Source of the DNA: Epithemia pelagica
Taxonomy: Eukaryota > Bacillariophyta > Bacillariophyceae > Surirellales > Surirellaceae
NCBI GenBank assembly: GCA_946965045.2
Contig: OX337229.1
Coordinates: 4,712,001 to 4,776,000, forward strand
Direction of reading: 5' to 3'
DNA: 64,000 nt
Below are positions 1 through 8,231 of this stretch, in pieces. The position numbers were made by a program, and so were the translations under genes. Position 1 is the stretch's first letter. Each line of letters opens with the position of its first letter. The notes beneath the pieces were generated by a model. The model was not told the origin of the DNA, ran no database searches, and saw only the letters and a list, made by a program, of their open reading frames with translations.

Positions 1-2176
1 CGTGCACAGCTGCGTTGGCTTCAACGCTAGAGAAGGTACGTTGGTCTGTGGGACTGTGGTCACTGCCGTACCACATATCGATGTCGTCCCACCTGTCGAA
101 GTACAGTGTCTTGGCATGCGATCCACTCAACTTTCCCTTTTTCTTTTCTGGTTCTTCTTCCTTGTTACTTGCCGAACTCGGTAAGTCTTTGTTTGCCACA
201 ACTGGTGTGAGTTTTTGTGCCACAAGTGGTGGCATATCAGCATACTCATCTTCGTTGTCTTCACTTTCAGTGGAGCTGTCATCGTCCTTGTGAGGTCGAC
301 AGATCGAGACTGTTTCATTATTTGTGCTTGTTTTCTTTTCTTTTGTTTCTGTGTTGCAAGTGCATGATTCATTGTCATCATCCTTGTGGTCGCTATCGTT
401 GTGATTGGTGGCGGTTGGTTCATTGTTGTTGGGTGACAGGATGCGGCGCAATTCGTCAAACGGAATAGGCGGTGTCCGGTCAGTGTCATCATCGTCGTTT
501 CCAGAGTTGGTGGAACTGCAGTCCATGGACGAGCTGTCATCGGATGGTGACATGTCCCAAATGGTGAAGAAGACGTAGTGGTCGACGGTGTCCTTGCAAC
601 AATCAACCGAATCGCAACAATCATCATCATCATTCATCAGAGCTTCGCAACAATCCACAGAGGCAAGGGACATACAGTCGGGTAAAGCAGCGACGGGCAA
701 GGCAGGAGGATCAAGTTGGTCGAGATCGAATTCGGTCTGCCAAGCGGATACTTCGAGTTCAAGTTTCTTCGCATGGGTGGCATTCCGAGGTTTTGCTTTG
801 TCCTTGTCGCCAGGAGACTTTTTATACCCAACAATATGGTTTGCCGTGGTGTGAGAGGTGTTCCAACGGGTACAAACACCACACCAGAACCACCGCTGAC
901 CCTGGATCGTCTGCTGCTCAGGTGCACCAGGAGCAGGAGGGATCTTCTTCCAAGGGTGAGCCTGCGATCGATCAACGCGAGTGTTGTTACGCTTGTGAAT
1001 CGGCTTTCCCTTCCTGTCGCGGTGATTGGAGCCAGGCTGGGTGTTTGGTCCATTGCTTGGAGTCGGATTGGAACCCGGCGGGTTTCGAAGTGTCTGAATG
1101 AGTGCATTAAGACTAGCTTGAGTCATAATAGAATGCCGTTTCTTCTTAGTCTTCGAAACGGTAGCCTTGTTAGCGGTGAACGAAGAGGGGACGGATTTAG
1201 AATCAGGAGAACTTCGTTTAGGTGACCATTCACCTTCCTTGACACAGATTAGGTACTTCTTGTTCGCCTCTTCGATAACATCTGTGTACAAAAGACGCTC
1301 TTTCTTCATATGACTGTCTCCGATAGAGCGATCTAGAAACCGAATATGGATAATACCGTCATTGACACGCTTGTTCAGAGTAAGTAGGTCGAACTTAGGC
1401 GTGTCAGGCCATTCAGTCTTGAGGATGTTAGCTAGGAGGTTCCCAGTCAGAGTGTGGTCGTACTGTCCAGCTGCGATCAACGGTCGCGCTTTTTCCGAAA
1501 AATCTTTAGTCAACGCCATAATATCGTGGCCAGGGTACTTGTGAGGCACAAGAGCTCGCATCTCGTGCTTCACTTGTTCCCAGTGCTGCGGGGAATCATG
1601 TGTCACGATGGTGACAAGGACCATGAAGAGCTCGGGGAAGCACGTCACTTCCCGACTCTGGTCCTCAACTTCGTGCCTAAAGGACTTTTCCAAACAGTCC
1701 AGTAAGTAGTCCTGGGCACTGACGTCGTTGTTTCTGTCGTACTTGTCATAACTCACAATCTGCGTCTTCATCAATTCCTTCACCTTGCTCATCGTATATT
1801 TTGGGTGCTCGATTACAATGAACAACATGTCTTTGGGACCATGAGGATTGGGGAGGTATGCGATCGAGTCCATGCCGTGTTTAATCAAGTGCTGCTTGAT
1901 TTCATCCTGAAGACGGCTAAAATCACCGGTCTTCTTGCTGTACTTTTCGTCAGGCCCGGAGATACGATCGTAGTATTTCTTGTCGGTCAGGGTACGTATC
2001 TGCATCGTTCGCAGTGGTTCTGTCGCCTTTACCTCTAACCCATCCCACTTGTACGTGGGTTTTCCTCCAGTCCAGGCCACCCATTCGTCCTTCTTGCTTC
2101 GGACCAGTCCGCCAATCTTCGGCGGATCGGGGCGGTAATCGATACCGGGTGGAGGAGTAGGAGTCTCGTCACTCAT
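1..2176 (-). CDS. gag region of a copia-like LTR retrotransposon (partial, runs off left edge)
   Basis: Reading the minus strand from an ATG at 2176 gives one open frame to the window edge (about 725 codons, no stop). It begins MSDETPTPPPGIDYRPD. A folded-looking first ~330 residues is followed by a basic, Pro/Asn-rich linker. A zinc-finger-like motif lies near residue 430: W-F-W-C-x2-C-x-R-W-x3-H-x4-H, i.e. C-x2-C-x6-H-x4-H preceded by aromatic residues. A long Ser/Asp/Glu-rich acidic stretch follows. I associate this W..C..C..RW..H....H finger, in place of the usual CCHC knuckle, with diatom and other stramenopile retroelement Gag proteins. Protease, integrase and RT would lie beyond the edge, so the element class is inferred. 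The frame is intact over the visible 2.2 kb, which suggests a fairly young copy. Confidence 0.7.
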   Translation of the reverse strand, partial: MSDETPTPPPGIDYRPDPPKIGGLVRSKKDEWVAWTGGKPTYKWDGLEVKATEPLRTMQIRTLTDKKYYDRISGPDEKYSKKTGDFSRLQDEIKQHLIKHGMDSIAYLPNPHGPKDMLFIVIEHPKYTMSKVKELMKTQIVSYDKYDRNNDVSAQDYLLDCLEKSFRHEVEDQSREVTCFPELFMVLVTIVTHDSPQHWEQVKHEMRALVPHKYPGHDIMALTKDFSEKARPLIAAGQYDHTLTGNLLANILKTEWPDTPKFDLLTLNKRVNDGIIHIRFLDRSIGDSHMKKERLLYTDVIEEANKKYLICVKEGEWSPKRSSPDSKSVPSSFTANKATVSKTKKKRHSIMTQASLNALIQTLRNPPGSNPTPSNGPNTQPGSNHRDRKGKPIHKRNNTRVDRSQAHPWKKIPPAPGAPEQQTIQGQRWFWCGVCTRWNTSHTTANHIVGYKKSPGDKDKAKPRNATHAKKLELEVSAWQTEFDLDQLDPPALPVAALPDCMSLASVDCCEALMNDDDDCCDSVDCCKDTVDHYVFFTIWDMSPSDDSSSMDCSSTNSGNDDDDTDRTPPIPFDELRRILSPNNNEPTATNHNDSDHKDDDNESCTCNTETKEKKTSTNNETVSICRPHKDDDSSTESEDNEDEYADMPPLVAQKLTPVVANKDLPSSASNKEEEPEKKKGKLSGSHAKTLYFDRWDDIDMWYGSDHSPTDQRTFSSVEANAAVH

Positions 2177-3723
2177 GGTGGTCTTCCTTCTTTGTCGTTG
2201 AGATGCAACAATCAAACCCTGATGTTGGGTGTCGTTGTTAGATGGACCTGGTGGAGACTCAACAATCTGCGATTCCGAAGCAGCAATACTCTGTCCTTGT
2301 TCGTCAACAAGGGCGTCTTCGTTCGTCGGATTGGCTACAGGTGTTGGAAGATCAGCGGTACTGGATACGGTGTCTTCGTCACCTGGTATGGACACGAGGT
2401 CGAAGCTTCCTGCACCACTGGAAGTTGGTGAGTCCTCGTCGCTCGTGTTGGTACCTTGGTTGGAGCCTTGATGGCTTCCGGCGCGCTTGGTTGGATGCTA
2501 GTGGATCGATAACCACGTAGCAATGGAGATTTGTCGTTCCCTTCCTGATGAATGCAATAATTCACACTGAAGAGAGGTTGGTTCGGTCCGTCGGTCTTGT
2601 CGGCAATACGATAGAGGAGGCGTACGGTTCGTCAGCCTCTTTGGGCTCAATAACCACTTGATGTATGTAGAAAAACTAACGTAAGACGTGATGGTTAGTG
2701 CTCTGAACTTCTGTAGTCAACCAGTTCACTCGGTACACGATGGGGCCCTCACCTTGCACTAGGTTAGTATGGTTGACTCCTTCCTAAAGGTTGCTTACAA
2801 CTTTCAGGTTTTTATAAGAAGTGAGCTTATTCTATCGAAAGTGTTTGTTTCTCATGATTGCTCTTTCATTACTTCCTTTCAGTCATAAAGAGTTTACTTT
2901 TCCCGAATCGTTGGGCCCGGTGAAGAAACATCTTTGACTTCTAGGTAAGGCGCTACAGACGCTCTACGTTTAGGGACTAATGGAACCTGTTCTCTTAGTG
3001 CATAGAACCTGTTCCATATACTCAAACTGTGAGGGATAGAGGCGGAACTATTGGCTTGAACCAAGTATCCATGATCCTTTGGTGAATCTTGTTGTAAGTT
3101 GGAGACGTGTATGTTTTAGGTGAGACATAGCCTGGACTTTGCTTCCGAGTGGAGCTCGTCCGGCTTTTGCCTGTCGTAGATAGTAGTGGGCATATGTAAA
3201 TGTGTATCACAAAACACCAGGGTTATTCAGAGAGGGAACATTGTGCCGCAGGCTCGGACATGTCACATACATGGGCACAGCTTCGTCAGCCGTCCACGCA
3301 CGTGTTCGCACAAGCTTGCAGGACAGATGGCACAGCTATGTCATGGTAGACGTGTACTCTCATAGAGTCTAGGTGTTGTTCTTCGAAAGGTAGTTCTAGG
3401 TCTATAGCTAGCCGTACTTTAACTCACCACAAGCTTCTAATAGAGGCACTCCTATGACCCCCATATGTCCTATGTAGGCCAAATGGAGCATCAAATGGTG
3501 ACAGAGGATGCCTTAAAGATTGGTAATATGCATCAGATCACTGTCGTAGGGCTAATATTGATCGAGTTATTCCTAGTTGAAAACATGTGCCCAACGGTAC
3601 GTTTTCGCCCGTCATGGGCACCCGGAGAGAAGGCACTAGAGAACTATGCCATGCCCCCAATATTAGGTAGGAGAACTATACTCCTAGCTCTCTTGTTCAA
3701 TTCTTTTTCATGACCCACAAACC
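2177..3723 (-). other. leader and candidate 5' LTR of the left-edge retroelement
   Basis: No host gene is recognised here. In the gag frame the sequence upstream of the ATG stays open from 2177 to 2497 (in-frame TAG at 2498-2500). It reads Ser/Asp/Glu-rich and coding-like but has no ATG, so the true gag start may lie upstream or be reached by splicing. On the minus strand 2643-2656 reads TGGTTATTGAGCCC, which resembles a tRNA-type primer-binding site. Just beyond it 2659 begins TGATGTATGT, and 3527-3536 reads ATATGCATCA, an imperfect inverted match. An 878-bp LTR at 2659-3536 is therefore possible. The second LTR is outside the window, so this cannot be confirmed. Confidence 0.25.
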
Positions 3724-4674
3724 ATGAACTCCGAATATGCGTTGGCCATCTCGTACATTGAGATCTATGGGTCAAGGTCAAAGGATCATGGGAATGCGGA
3801 AGATCTCAGAGATCAAGTTGGAGAGGAAATTCAGCACGATCTTTGGGAAGAGTTAGAATGGACCGACGCCGACGAGAACAACTCACTCCTAGTGCTGACA
3901 AAATCAATGGAACGCTGCAGAATTGACTCCATCACTTCCTACCACGTACCGATGGATGACTATGCGTGGAACAACTTTTATAGCCAGCACAAAACAAACT
4001 TTTTCAAGGACAGACACTACTTGCAGAATGCGTTTCCCGTTGAATTTGGACCCTCTTTGAACACTGAACCACGCACATTGGTTGAAATCGGCTGTGGAGT
4101 TGGCAATGCTCTTCTTCCTCTACTAGAAGATGAGAACAAAAGCCTTCACTCCATGTGGCATGTATATGGTTTGGACTTAAGCTCTGTGGCCATTGACCTC
4201 TTGAAAAATGAAGAGCGCTTTAGGTCGGCAGCATCAGAAGGACGAGCACACTGTTTTGTTGCAAACATTGTCGAACGCGTCCCAGACGTTTGTTGTTCTG
4301 TAGCAGATGTTTCGTCACTATTATTTTGCTTGTCGGCTATCGATCCAGATAAGCAGCAGCAGGCAGTTCGGAATGTAGCTTCAAGTGTTCGACCGGGTGG
4401 TTCCATTGTCCTGCGAGACTATGGTCGGTTTGACGAATCTCAACTAAAGTTGGGCTGCCAAAGAGGAAAACTCCTCAAAGATAATTTCTACGTGAAGCAT
4501 GATGCAACAAAGTGCTACTTCTTCACTACACAAGAGCTACGTGATCTTTTTGAGAATGCTGGACTTGAAGTGATAGAACTCCAATACGTACGACGAATAT
4601 ATTGGAATAGAGGAACAAATTCAAGCCGACGAAGGGTTTGGGTACAAGGGCGCTTTCGGAAACCTTTCTTATGA
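3724..4674 (+). CDS. METTL2/6/8-type tRNA m3C32 methyltransferase
   Basis: This 316-residue class I SAM-dependent methyltransferase belongs to the Trm140/METTL2/METTL6/METTL8 group, which makes 3-methylcytidine at position 32 of the tRNA anticodon loop. Diagnostic sequence: the W-N-N-F-Y...TNFFKDRHYLQ segment around residues 81-101 (family signature WDxFYxxxxxxFFKDRHWL), the SAM-binding loop VEIGCGVGNALLPLL near residue 120, and the late motif VRPGGSIVLRDYGRFD with a C-terminal RRVWVQGRF. Length fits the METTL6 subgroup (about 280-320). The first ATG of the open frame is used; an upstream exon is possible but not needed. It converges on the MsrB-like gene with only 68 bp between stops. Specificity within the m3C family (Ser versus Thr/Arg tRNA) cannot be decided from sequence. 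Confidence 0.85.
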   Translation: MNSEYALAISYIEIYGSRSKDHGNAEDLRDQVGEEIQHDLWEELEWTDADENNSLLVLTKSMERCRIDSITSYHVPMDDYAWNNFYSQHKTNFFKDRHYLQNAFPVEFGPSLNTEPRTLVEIGCGVGNALLPLLEDENKSLHSMWHVYGLDLSSVAIDLLKNEERFRSAASEGRAHCFVANIVERVPDVCCSVADVSSLLFCLSAIDPDKQQQAVRNVASSVRPGGSIVLRDYGRFDESQLKLGCQRGKLLKDNFYVKHDATKCYFFTTQELRDLFENAGLEVIELQYVRRIYWNRGTNSSRRRVWVQGRFRKPFL

Positions 4675-4742
4675 GCGGATTCTACTTTCATATTCAATGA
4701 GACGCATGGATGTGGTATCTATATAGAAGGCTCTACCTAACT

Positions 4743-5432
4743 TTATTCCTCTGGTTTTCCAGCGACCGACACCAAGTTGATGCAATATCTGTTGAATCGT
4801 TGGTGAGACATGGCCAAGAAGAAGAATGAATTTTTGCATACAAATCGTACATACCTGTTGCCTTTTCCGTCAGGGATATTGTGACCAAGATGTGTACCGG
4901 TGGTGCTGACACATTCTCCATTTCTCAAACAACGCACATAATCCCAAACAACTTCTTCATCACGAAAGGAAGGCCAACCATGGCTGGCCGATTCCTTCAG
5001 GAAATCTGCCATGGATCTACCAATGGGGGCCTTGAACAGAAGTTTTCCAGTGACACTATCATAGAACTCCAATGGTTCCCCTTCACCTTCTTTGTATTCC
5101 TCCTTGACGAATTTCAAAAACTCGGTTGTTTGCCAGTATCCTGCATACTCGGCGTAATGTCTGTTGAAATTACAGATTCGATCAGCCGTATTGAAATCGC
5201 AATCCCAGCGAAGATCTTTCTGAACAGGCTTCTCCGAAGTTCCGTGCGATCTTTGGTCCATCACGGACTCTTCACAAATGACAGGCAAACCTGTGGTACT
5301 GCTGCTTCCAAACAACTTGTCCAGGAGGAAAAGGCGAGACGCAGATCGAATTCTTTGTCCTGGTGCGAATGCAACGCTCGATCGCAGCATACGCGGAACG
5401 ATGGACAACATGATAGCAAACTTGAGATTCAT
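4743..5432 (-). CDS. plastid-targeted MsrB/SelR-like methionine-R-sulfoxide reductase (2 exons)
   Basis: Exons 5432-4855 and 4788-4743 give 207 residues. The 66-bp intron (4789-4854, GTATGT...CAACAG) joins GKGNR to YCINLVSVAGK and restores the MsrB active-site context HLGHxxPDG...RYCIN, with the catalytic Cys in RYCIN. HGWPSF corresponds to the family's GWPSF. MsrB reduces methionine-R-sulfoxide in proteins using a catalytic Cys. The two CxxC zinc pairs of classical MsrB are not apparent, so zinc binding looks lost. The N-terminus is a hydrophobic signal peptide ending SSVAFAPGQ, which fits the diatom ASAFAP plastid motif (Phe at +1) followed by a Ser/Arg-rich transit segment. The intron length is a multiple of three and has no stop, so retention would insert 22 residues just before the catalytic YCIN. 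It is divergent from the TspO gene. Confidence 0.75.
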   Translation of the reverse strand: MNLKFAIMLSIVPRMLRSSVAFAPGQRIRSASRLFLLDKLFGSSSTTGLPVICEESVMDQRSHGTSEKPVQKDLRWDCDFNTADRICNFNRHYAEYAGYWQTTEFLKFVKEEYKEGEGEPLEFYDSVTGKLLFKAPIGRSMADFLKESASHGWPSFRDEEVVWDYVRCLRNGECVSTTGTHLGHNIPDGKGNRYVRFVCKNSFFFLAMSHQRFNRYCINLVSVAGKPEE

Positions 5433-5733
5433 TCTTCGCTTAGATTTCGATGAGTGACAGAACTATGGAATATGGTTTGGATCTTGCTGTCTTGCCCTTC
5501 GCTTGGGATTGACACAGAGATACAAAAGATATGATTATGGTGTGAATTTGTTTGACGAGTGACGTGGCTACCCAGTCGGTCGACTGTCGGACTCCGTGAC
5601 TGGACTGGGGACTGGAGGCACGTACGTGTTACGCGTACATGTCTTCTTTCTCGTTTTCCATCCGAAAGAACTTGAAGACAAGTAGCAGCGACGCGACAGA
5701 CTCATTCAATAATCAATATTACACTGGATCACA
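5433..5733. promoter_or_regulatory. divergent intergenic region between MsrB-like and TspO genes
   Basis: These 301 bp separate two genes transcribed outward, both coding for proteins with apparent plastid presequences, so the two promoters must share this space. I see no convincing TATA box or long repeat. It does contain a compact palindrome-rich stretch around 5576-5600 (gtcggtcgactgtcggac) and acgtacgtgttacgcgtacat near 5620-5640. Shared regulation is an inference from layout only. Confidence 0.4.
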
Positions 5734-6627
5734 ATGAAAACCACGGTCTGGGTCGGGTTCCTTTTGTGTGGTTGTCATGCCTTCAATCTAAGTGCCAAAT
5801 CGATGGCCACCCGCGGCGGCAAACCAATCATCAAGACAACGGTTGGCAAATTGTCTGACAGGTTCTGTGAAAGAGAGCTTATTCGACCCTCTCTCGTCCT
5901 TTCAAGTACGGCATCGTCTCCACCGGAAGAAGGTGGACAATTAGATTCGGAGGCGCTGGTCAAGTATGGAGCCGCATGGGGTGTTCAAGTTTCCCTGTTT
6001 TATGGGTTGTTCCTTCTCATGGATTATGTCGTCGCATCAGCTGGTGTTGATGTACCTTTCTGTGCAAATTTTGCCTTTTTCTACGGCATGTCGATTCGAT
6101 CGCGTGTACTGAACCCTTTGAGCAACAAGCGACCTGATCCACGAACGTTTGAAGTAGATGGTAAGGAGGAAGCACGCAATTTGCCAACGTGGACTCCGCC
6201 TGGTTTCATTTTCCCCATTATGTGGGGTCTAATCATTGGTCCCATTCGAGCTGTATCGGCAACCATGGTGTACGAGACAACCCACTCCTACGAAGTTCCT
6301 GCCATCCTTGCCCTGGCGGCTCACCTTTCTATAGGTGACATCTGGAACACGATCAACAATGTTGAACAACGATATGGCGCTGCCGTTGCCGGTGTTGGCT
6401 GCGTTTGGCTGTCCAAGGCCTTCACTGCCTACCAATTCGCCAAAGTTTCACCCATGGCAGGCCAACTGATGGCGCTCACGCTCATTTGGTTGACCGTAGC
6501 TTCTGCGCTGGTAACTAGAATATGGCAACTCAACCCTGACAGCGAAACAGGAGAAACGGAACCGCTTTATCCTGTTGTGGGAAAAGCTTCGACTGAATTT
6601 GCCTGGTTTACGCAAACAGAAAATTAG
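5734..6627 (+). CDS. TspO/MBR family membrane protein, probably plastid
   Basis: This 297-residue protein has five predicted transmembrane segments and the TspO/MBR (translocator protein) signatures: W-T-P-P-G-F-I-F-P-I-M-W around residue 150, then WNTINNVEQRYGAA, a Trp-containing segment VWLSKAFTAYQF, and a final helix ending RIWQLNP. TspO proteins bind porphyrins, haem breakdown products and sterols and act in tetrapyrrole and stress physiology. The N-terminus MKTTVWVGFLLCGCHAFNLS is a signal peptide whose likely cleavage before Phe fits the diatom plastid rule; residues 20-75 form a Ser/Lys-rich transit region. The N-terminal extension before the core is much longer than in bacterial TspO (about 160 residues). 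Plastid location is an inference from the presequence; family assignment is firm. Confidence 0.82.
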   Translation: MKTTVWVGFLLCGCHAFNLSAKSMATRGGKPIIKTTVGKLSDRFCERELIRPSLVLSSTASSPPEEGGQLDSEALVKYGAAWGVQVSLFYGLFLLMDYVVASAGVDVPFCANFAFFYGMSIRSRVLNPLSNKRPDPRTFEVDGKEEARNLPTWTPPGFIFPIMWGLIIGPIRAVSATMVYETTHSYEVPAILALAAHLSIGDIWNTINNVEQRYGAAVAGVGCVWLSKAFTAYQFAKVSPMAGQLMALTLIWLTVASALVTRIWQLNPDSETGETEPLYPVVGKASTEFAWFTQTEN

Positions 6628-6839
6628 TCAGAACACTTGGCATTTTTCTCTTGGTTGATCGCTTACTAAAATCGTAGTTAATATGAGCATAAACATTTCT
6701 TCCCAGAGCAAGTAAAGTCAAGAATTTGTGATAAAGTAGTTGCTACAATACAAGCTGTAAAGTCTAATCGTCGGGAAACACGGAAATGGATACTCTGGAT
6801 CCATCCAACATTCCAATCATCTGGTTTGAGGGCGTGAAA

Positions 6840-7770
6840 TTAAAGTATGCAACATGACCTTGGTGCCTCTTCCATCCCGCAAACAATGAAGCTCCCTTCA
6901 CAATGTATTTTGTTTTCATGTTCACGATCCTTCGTAGGGGTATCAATGACATCATCGCTATCGATCTCAGTTGCGCTGTCTTGGTCACCTGTGGATGTCA
7001 ACTTTCCGCCCGTACCGTCGGCATCGTCTTGAGGCTTGAAGCCCGTTGAATGGTGTTTTCTTACAGGATTGGCCGGGGAAAGCCGTTCCCTTTGAGTCAG
7101 CGCACCCACTGTCACATGTAAGGGTCTTCCCTGGCCTGCGACTGCCTGCTCATGCCATTCCAATACTCTAGCTGCTGTCTTTTGAAAAACCTCAAACACG
7201 CCTTTGTTGGCTTTGGCTGACGTTCGAACATATATTGCGTCGTAGCTTTTCGCTAGTCGCTTTGCCTCCTCTTCCAATCCTGGTACTGAATGAAGGTCGG
7301 CTTTACAGGCGGCAATGGTCAGGACCATTGGACTGTTTTGCTTATATCGATGAAGCTCCTCCAGAGACTTTTTCATACGCGTCAAACTTCGTGGATTGGA
7401 TACATCGTAACAAATAATGGCAGCAGCCGCATTTTGATAGTACGTTTTGGCAAGTCGTTGAAATTGTTCCTGTCCAGCTGTGTCCCAAAGCAGCATTTTG
7501 CATGTTATATTATTGACAGTGAGTCTTTTGGTCAAAAAGAAGGCCCCTATTGTTGATGACCGTCCGGAGGGTTTGAAAGAGCCCTCGACGAGCCGCAAGA
7601 CTAGACATGTCTTGCCTGTATTTGTATCTCCCAGAAGGACCACCTATTCCAGTAGAAACCAGAAAACAAGAATACGCTGAAATGAGAATACTCCGATCAT
7701 TTTTACAGATATCGCAATGACCTCTTTGACGTACTTTGAACTCCGCAGACGGCACTTCCACATGGGGCAT
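6840..7770 (-). CDS. Rab5/Rab22-like small GTPase (2 exons)
   Basis: Exon 1 is 7770-7735 (MPHVEVPSAEFK). A 91-bp intron (7644-7734, GTACGT...GAATAG) leads to exon 2, 7643-6840, for 279 residues. G1 is GDTNTGKT, switch I STIGAFF resembles Rab5/21/22, G3 is WDTAGQE, and G5 is TSAK. The G4 guanine-specificity motif, normally NKxD, reads CKAD. The C-terminal hypervariable tail is long (about 95 residues, acidic and Ser/Thr-rich) and ends in SCCIL, a double-Cys geranylgeranylation signal. Rab5-group proteins direct early endosome fusion and endocytic transport. The ORF without exon 1 has only a GTG at its start, so the spliced form is preferred. The 3' end faces the TspO gene. Confidence 0.85.
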
Positions 7771-8231
7771 GATGCTGCTTTTATGGTGTTGATTGCAGTC
7801 AGACTACACGATAAAATATTCGCTACCGATACAGCAACTGGTACTGTAACCCTTCTCTTTTGTAATTGGTGCCTTGGCTCAGAGTCTCTCTTGATGGTGA
7901 TGATGGGTGGATTCGGTTGCAATTGGATGGTGAAAGTCGTGCCATGGGCGGGGATGAACGGAAAGCTCTAGTTTTCGATCCGCACTGCCCCTACAGCATG
8001 ATCCACACCTGCATGCTTCCGAGCCAAGTCGGCCCAGCAGGATCAAATAATTACAGGGACAAGATCGGACCATGCTGATAGGTTACATAGGAATATAGCG
8101 GAGCAAAATCGCTCAACGAGAGTGGATGGAGATGCCACGCGCGGTAGTTGAACTTAAAGCACGCACGGCGAGCTACTTAGCGACAGTGTTTAGGGGATCA
8201 CGCACCCCATGCAATTCCCATTGACTTCGTT
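7771..8231. other. intergenic, no gene recognised
   Basis: This 461-bp stretch lies between the start of the Rab gene and the stop of ALG12. Short open frames occur on both strands but none has a recognisable domain or coding-like composition. It should hold the Rab promoter and the ALG12 3' UTR. Confidence 0.4.

Noticed and set aside
127-633. 168-codon minus-strand frame of Met/Thr-rich sequence at the left edge
   Set aside because: Alternative frame of the acidic part of the retroelement gag; GAT/GAC codons shifted by one base give the Met/Thr runs.
2643-2656. Firm annotation of a tRNA primer-binding site for the left-edge element
   Set aside because: The TGG-starting sequence is suggestive, but without the second LTR the boundary is unproven; kept only as a candidate.
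3465-3713. 82-codon plus-strand frame just before the METTL6-type gene
   Set aside because: Separate from the methyltransferase frame, no domain, and lies within the candidate LTR/promoter zone.
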